Origin: Phycisphaerales bacterium
GTDB taxonomy: Bacteria > Planctomycetota > Phycisphaerae > Phycisphaerales > UBA1924
DNA: 64,000 nt
Direction of reading: 5' to 3'
Assembly (NCBI GenBank): GCA_029260395.1
Contig: JAJDDJ010000013.1
Location: 372,001 to 436,000 of the forward strand
Shown: positions 61,041 through 64,000 of the stretch, in pieces
Layout: each line of letters begins with the position of its first letter
How positions within the stretch are numbered: the stretch's first letter is position 1
Translations under genes and position numbers: made by a program
The notes under the pieces: generated by a model
Told to the model about the DNA's origin: nothing
The model's database searches: none
Seen by the model: the letters and a program-made list of their open reading frames with translations, nothing else

Positions 61041-61588
61041 GGCAGCGTTCCTTCGCCGCATTCCGCCGTTCCGTGGCGGTGCTAGGCGAAGAAGATTAGC
61101 AGTGTTTTGGAGCGTGTGAAGGGGATGTCGATAGCTCTGTCAAGTGTGGCCCGTGGAACCCTCTAGAACGGGGGTAGCAAAGCGTCCAAAGTTCGTGAAT
61201 ACGGGCAAAGACTCTTGCATGAGTATGCAGGGATCGATACCTTGGGAAGGTCGTCGCACGATGCGGCGGGCCTCGCTTCTGAGGCGTTCTTTCCGGCACT
61301 GATCCGCCTGAATCAAATCTCGACCCATGTGTGCAACGACCCGCACTCGCGTGTGGTGGTGGCACCATCAACCCGGCCGCCGAGATGGCACGCGGGGAGC
61401 GTTCGGAGGACACGCTTCCTGCTAGGACCTCCGGCGGTCGGTTGCTTTTTATTGACAGCCCCTGACAGCCCCACCCCCAGCGGCACCCCCACCCGCGCTC
61501 GATCTGGTGGAGGGGTACACTCGCGCTCCCGCAGCAACCACCCAACGAGCCATCCAACCACTTGCGCCCAATGCCGAGGACCGCCGCT
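61041..61588. other. Intergenic region without a supported gene
   Basis: 548 bases between the cysteine-synthase-like gene and xseB. Frames on both strands lack coding character. A tandem repeat of TGACAGCCCC occurs near 61455-61475. No hallmark of RNase P, tmRNA, SRP RNA or 6S RNA is visible. It may hold promoters or an unrecognised RNA. Confidence 0.5.
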
Positions 61589-61858
61589 GTGAGCAAGAAA
61601 CCGAGCCCCAAGAAAGCCAGCGAGAAGCCCGACTTTGACGCCTCGATGGCCGAGATCGAGGCGTTGATCGAACAGATCGAGTCCGGCTCGATCGGGCTGG
61701 AGGAGCAACTCGCGGCGTACGAGCGGGGTGCCGGGCTTCTCAAGGGCTGCCGATCGCTGCTTGATGCCGCTGAAAGGCGGGTAGAAGAGATCGACATGGA
61801 CCTCAACCGAGTGGAGGAAATGGGCTCGGGGACCGATGTAGAAGGCACCGCTAGCTAA
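61589..61858 (+). CDS. xseB: Exodeoxyribonuclease VII small subunit
   Basis: An 89-residue XseB, the non-catalytic small subunit of exonuclease VII. FDASMAEIEALIEQIESGSIGLEEQLAAYERG is an all-helical hairpin typical of the family, followed by a short acidic tail. Each large subunit XseA binds several copies. A GAGGA site is placed ideally for GTG 61589; ATG 61571 is a weaker choice. xseA is not in the window. Confidence 0.9.
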   Translation: MSKKPSPKKASEKPDFDASMAEIEALIEQIESGSIGLEEQLAAYERGAGLLKGCRSLLDAAERRVEEIDMDLNRVEEMGSGTDVEGTAS

Positions 61859-61900
61859 AGGGGCTTCCTGCCGCTGCGCGTCCACGGAGGGTCCATCGGC

Positions 61901-63412
61901 GTGATCGAGAACTACAAGCTGCTCGAAACGCTGCTGCTGGTGACGTGGCTGCTGTTCGCGTTCGCGTTCGGGTCGTGCGTGGGCTCGCTCATCAACGTCC
62001 TGGTGTACCGGCTTCCGCTGGGACTGGATGTGGTCTCGCCTTCGTCACGGTGCCCGTCCTGCGACACGCAGCTGACCTGGCGTGAGAACGTGCCGGTGCT
62101 CGGCTGGTTGATGCTCAAGGGCCGATGTCGATTCTGCAAGAACCCGATCAGCCCCGAGTACCCGCTCGTTGAAGCATTCGTCGGGTTGCTGTTCGCGGGG
62201 CTCTTTGCGATGTGGTTCGTGTTGCCCAACCACGACCCGGGCGTGTGGGCCGGGCTTGACCTGGCGAACCTCGCGCCCGAGTGGACCCGCAACCGCTTCG
62301 GCCTCGTGTGGCCGACGTACGTCATGACGGTGCTGCTGCTGAGTTCACTTACAGCAATGACGCTCATCGATGCGCGTACGTTCCATATCCCGCTCGTGCT
62401 GACATGGATTCCGATGGGCCTTGGGCTGGTAGGCCACACGTCGCACGCGGTATGGATCGAGAGCACACGCAGCGCTCTGCGATACACCGCCGAGGGGCAC
62501 TGGTGGATGATTCCAACGAGCGATCCGCGCGGCTGGGCGATGCTCGGCCTGGCGATCGGCGCGGGAGTTGGCCTGATCGTTGCAGCTTTCCTTCAGAATC
62601 TGGGCGTGCTCAAGCAAAGCTACGCGGACTATGCCACATGGGAGGCATCGCTCGGCGAACACGAACAACCCGGACCCGCCCCAAGCGGCCCCGCCAGCCG
62701 CGTATGGCGTGCGGTGCTGGTGACGGTCGCCGCGGGCGTACTTGCAGGCTGCATCGCCTGGCTGGTCGGCGGGACGGCTTGGCTGTGGGGGATTGGCGGC
62801 TCCGTAGCGGCGCTTCCAGTCTTTGCTCGGCTCACCGCCCCCAAGGTGCCTACCAAACGGCCAGAATCGGTGGCCGACGTCTGGATGCGCTACCCGCACG
62901 CCCGCCGAGAGGCGCTGCGGGAACTGCTCTGGTTTGTTCCTGCGATCGCCCTCGGTGCGATCGGAGCGCAGCTGGGCGCTCGGTTTGGGGCGCCGCCCAT
63001 CGACCCGTTCATGCCCGGCGCGAGCGCGGGCCACGCGATGCCGCTCTGGCTGCACGTCTTTGGCGCTTCGCTCACGGGCCTGCTGGTTGGCGGCGGGCTG
63101 ATCTGGGGTCTTCGTATTTTCGGCAGCCTCGCGTTCGGCAAGGAAGCGATGGGTGCGGGCGATGCGTGGCTGATGGCTGCGGTCGGGGCGTGCCTGGGCT
63201 GGATGGATGCCACGCTGGTGTTCTTTGTCGCCCCGTTCCTGGCTCTCTATATGACCGCGGTCATCTGGTCGTGGGACGGGGCCGCCAAGCGGGCGCTGCC
63301 TTACGGCCCGGCCCTGGCCGCAGCGACGCTGCTGGTTGTGGTCGCTGAGCGCGGCTTCGAGTGGGGCCTTGGCCGAATCTGGGGCAGTGACGGCCCGTTC
63401 ATGCTGCCCTGA
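61901..63412 (+). CDS. Type 4 prepilin peptidase / leader peptidase, enlarged
   Basis: A 503-residue polytopic membrane protease. The N-terminal Cys pairs RCPSCDTQL and RCRFCKNP form the typical zinc-binding cytoplasmic part. The active aspartates are in ALTLIDARTFHIP-like MTLIDARTFH (first, near residue 153) and MGAGDAWLMA (second, near residue 425). In ordinary prepilin peptidases they are about 60 residues apart; here they are about 270 apart. The inserted part contains extra membrane segments and a polar loop. It should cleave and possibly methylate prepilin-like proteins for type II secretion or type IV pili. The start is GTG. Confidence 0.85.
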   Translation: MIENYKLLETLLLVTWLLFAFAFGSCVGSLINVLVYRLPLGLDVVSPSSRCPSCDTQLTWRENVPVLGWLMLKGRCRFCKNPISPEYPLVEAFVGLLFAGLFAMWFVLPNHDPGVWAGLDLANLAPEWTRNRFGLVWPTYVMTVLLLSSLTAMTLIDARTFHIPLVLTWIPMGLGLVGHTSHAVWIESTRSALRYTAEGHWWMIPTSDPRGWAMLGLAIGAGVGLIVAAFLQNLGVLKQSYADYATWEASLGEHEQPGPAPSGPASRVWRAVLVTVAAGVLAGCIAWLVGGTAWLWGIGGSVAALPVFARLTAPKVPTKRPESVADVWMRYPHARREALRELLWFVPAIALGAIGAQLGARFGAPPIDPFMPGASAGHAMPLWLHVFGASLTGLLVGGGLIWGLRIFGSLAFGKEAMGAGDAWLMAAVGACLGWMDATLVFFVAPFLALYMTAVIWSWDGAAKRALPYGPALAAATLLVVVAERGFEWGLGRIWGSDGPFMLP

Positions 63413-63546
63413 TCCGCCCGACATGAACCTCGCGCTGGGCCCGCATGATGGGCTCGGCTGGTGTACCCTCTCGGCGGCCTCGCCACGAGCGGTACGCTGG
63501 GGCGATGGCGGGACGCACGAGTTGATATTTCGCGAAAGGATGAGCG

Positions 63547-64000
63547 ATGGATCGACGCCTGATGACGAAGCTGATGACCGTTGTGACGATGAGTGCTGTG
63601 GGCCTGATGGGCCTCACCGGATGCAAGTCCAGCAAGACGAGCGACTACGACCTGCTCGTCCAAGAAAACGAGCAGCTGCGTCAGCAGCTCGCGAGCATGG
63701 ACGGCAACTCGGCCGAGGCCGAGGCCATTCGCCAACAGTACGAGTCGGTGCGGCAGCGCCTCGAAGCCGAAAACCGCGACTTGGCATCGGCGCTCGACCA
63801 GATGCGCAACCAGCCCGCCGCCGGAGGCAGCCTGCCTTCGATCGACGGCGCGCAGGTCTCTGCTCGCGGCAGCGACGTGGTAGTTACGGTCGCGGGCGAT
63901 GTGCTCTTCGCATCGGGGTCTGCTGACCTCAAGAACGATTCCAAATCCACGCTCAACGGCGTCGCTAACGCGATCAAGTCAAACTACGGCTCCAACACCA
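63547..64000 (+). CDS. OmpA-family lipoprotein (partial, runs off the window)
   Basis: An open frame from ATG 63547 with a good AAAGG site and no stop before the window end. The first 24 residues are a lipoprotein signal (GLMGLTGCKSSK, Cys near residue 23). Residues 30-90 are a coiled coil (QENEQLRQQLASM, EAIRQQYESVRQRLEAEN). The last visible part, VVVTVAGDVLFASGSADL, is the start of an OmpA C-terminal peptidoglycan-binding domain. This is the layout of Pal-like outer-membrane lipoproteins that tether the wall. Only 151 residues are visible. Confidence 0.85.
   Translation, partial: MDRRLMTKLMTVVTMSAVGLMGLTGCKSSKTSDYDLLVQENEQLRQQLASMDGNSAEAEAIRQQYESVRQRLEAENRDLASALDQMRNQPAAGGSLPSIDGAQVSARGSDVVVTVAGDVLFASGSADLKNDSKSTLNGVANAIKSNYGSNT

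Noticed and set aside
61096-61848. 250-residue minus-strand frame across the intergenic region and xseB
   Set aside because: It runs antisense through xseB and its remainder is Pro/Ser/Arg-rich without any recognisable segment.
1-64000. tRNA, rRNA, RNase P or tmRNA genes
   Set aside because: No acceptor/anticodon architecture or conserved core was found by eye in the intergenic stretches; a covariance search would be needed to exclude small RNAs.

Overview
The window is GC-rich, densely coded chromosomal DNA with many 1-8 bp gene overlaps. The best fit is a Planctomycetota bacterium, most likely of class Phycisphaerae. Five secreted proteins end in paired Asp/Gly/Phe-rich modules that resemble dockerins. 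Two more end in a PAP + hydrophobic helix + RRRR tail, a PEP-CTERM-like sorting signal. These sit beside ordinary Gram-negative genes such as lpxB, an HtrA protease and an ExbB/TolQ-like protein. The organism assignment is inference from gene content. I saw no rRNA, tRNA, CRISPR array, insertion sequence or phage gene.

Layout. 0-13 kb: an unidentified gene end, a rhodanese, carA divergent from priA-murD-YdjY protein, an HtrA protease, panB, a methyltransferase/FAD-reductase pair, an ABC-F ATPase, and a small membrane protein behind an in-frame amber codon. 13-20 kb: the decayed end of an AHSA1/SRPBCC gene, a secreted protein, an orphan sugar-binding protein, Bcp peroxiredoxin, truncated haemoglobin, two small membrane proteins and a sodium:amino-acid (AGCS) symporter with a large insertion. 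20-27 kb: a PD-(D/E)XK-like protein, then four co-oriented secreted proteins (beta-propeller, FG-GAP, a long mosaic protein and a small one), each with the paired C-terminal module. 27-42 kb: lpxB, a two-component system, rsmB, a PTS EIIA, an ExbB-like protein, ispA-dxs-nadK with a PP2C phosphatase, tilS coupled to a pseudo-receiver, a DUF6115-like protein, and an agmatinase divergent from a membrane protein. 42-49 kb: a four-gene arginine/ornithine succinyltransferase-type operon. 48-55 kb: an M48 membrane peptidase, a lipoprotein, an Nfu-type Fe-S scaffold, csrA, ndk, a fifth module protein and a PEP-CTERM-like protein. 55-60 kb: both subunits of a type IIB topoisomerase (Topo VI), separated by an antisense PEP-CTERM-like gene. 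60-64 kb: a cysteine-synthase-like enzyme, xseB, an enlarged prepilin peptidase and the start of an OmpA-family lipoprotein.

How the genes work together. ispA and dxs supply isoprenoids, and the upstream methyltransferase/reductase pair could modify isoprenoid or polyketide products. The 42-48 kb operon fits catabolism of arginine or ornithine through N-succinylated intermediates, with the neighbouring agmatinase as a second guanidino-compound activity. The secreted proteins carry two different C-terminal tags, which suggests two export or anchoring routes.

Most unusual content: the complete Topo VI pair, which is mainly archaeal and plant; the double dockerin-like module shared by five unrelated exported proteins; and several modified household proteins (prepilin peptidase and AGCS transporter with large insertions, a receiver domain with Asn in place of Asp, and a response regulator with an XRE-type rather than Fis-type output domain).
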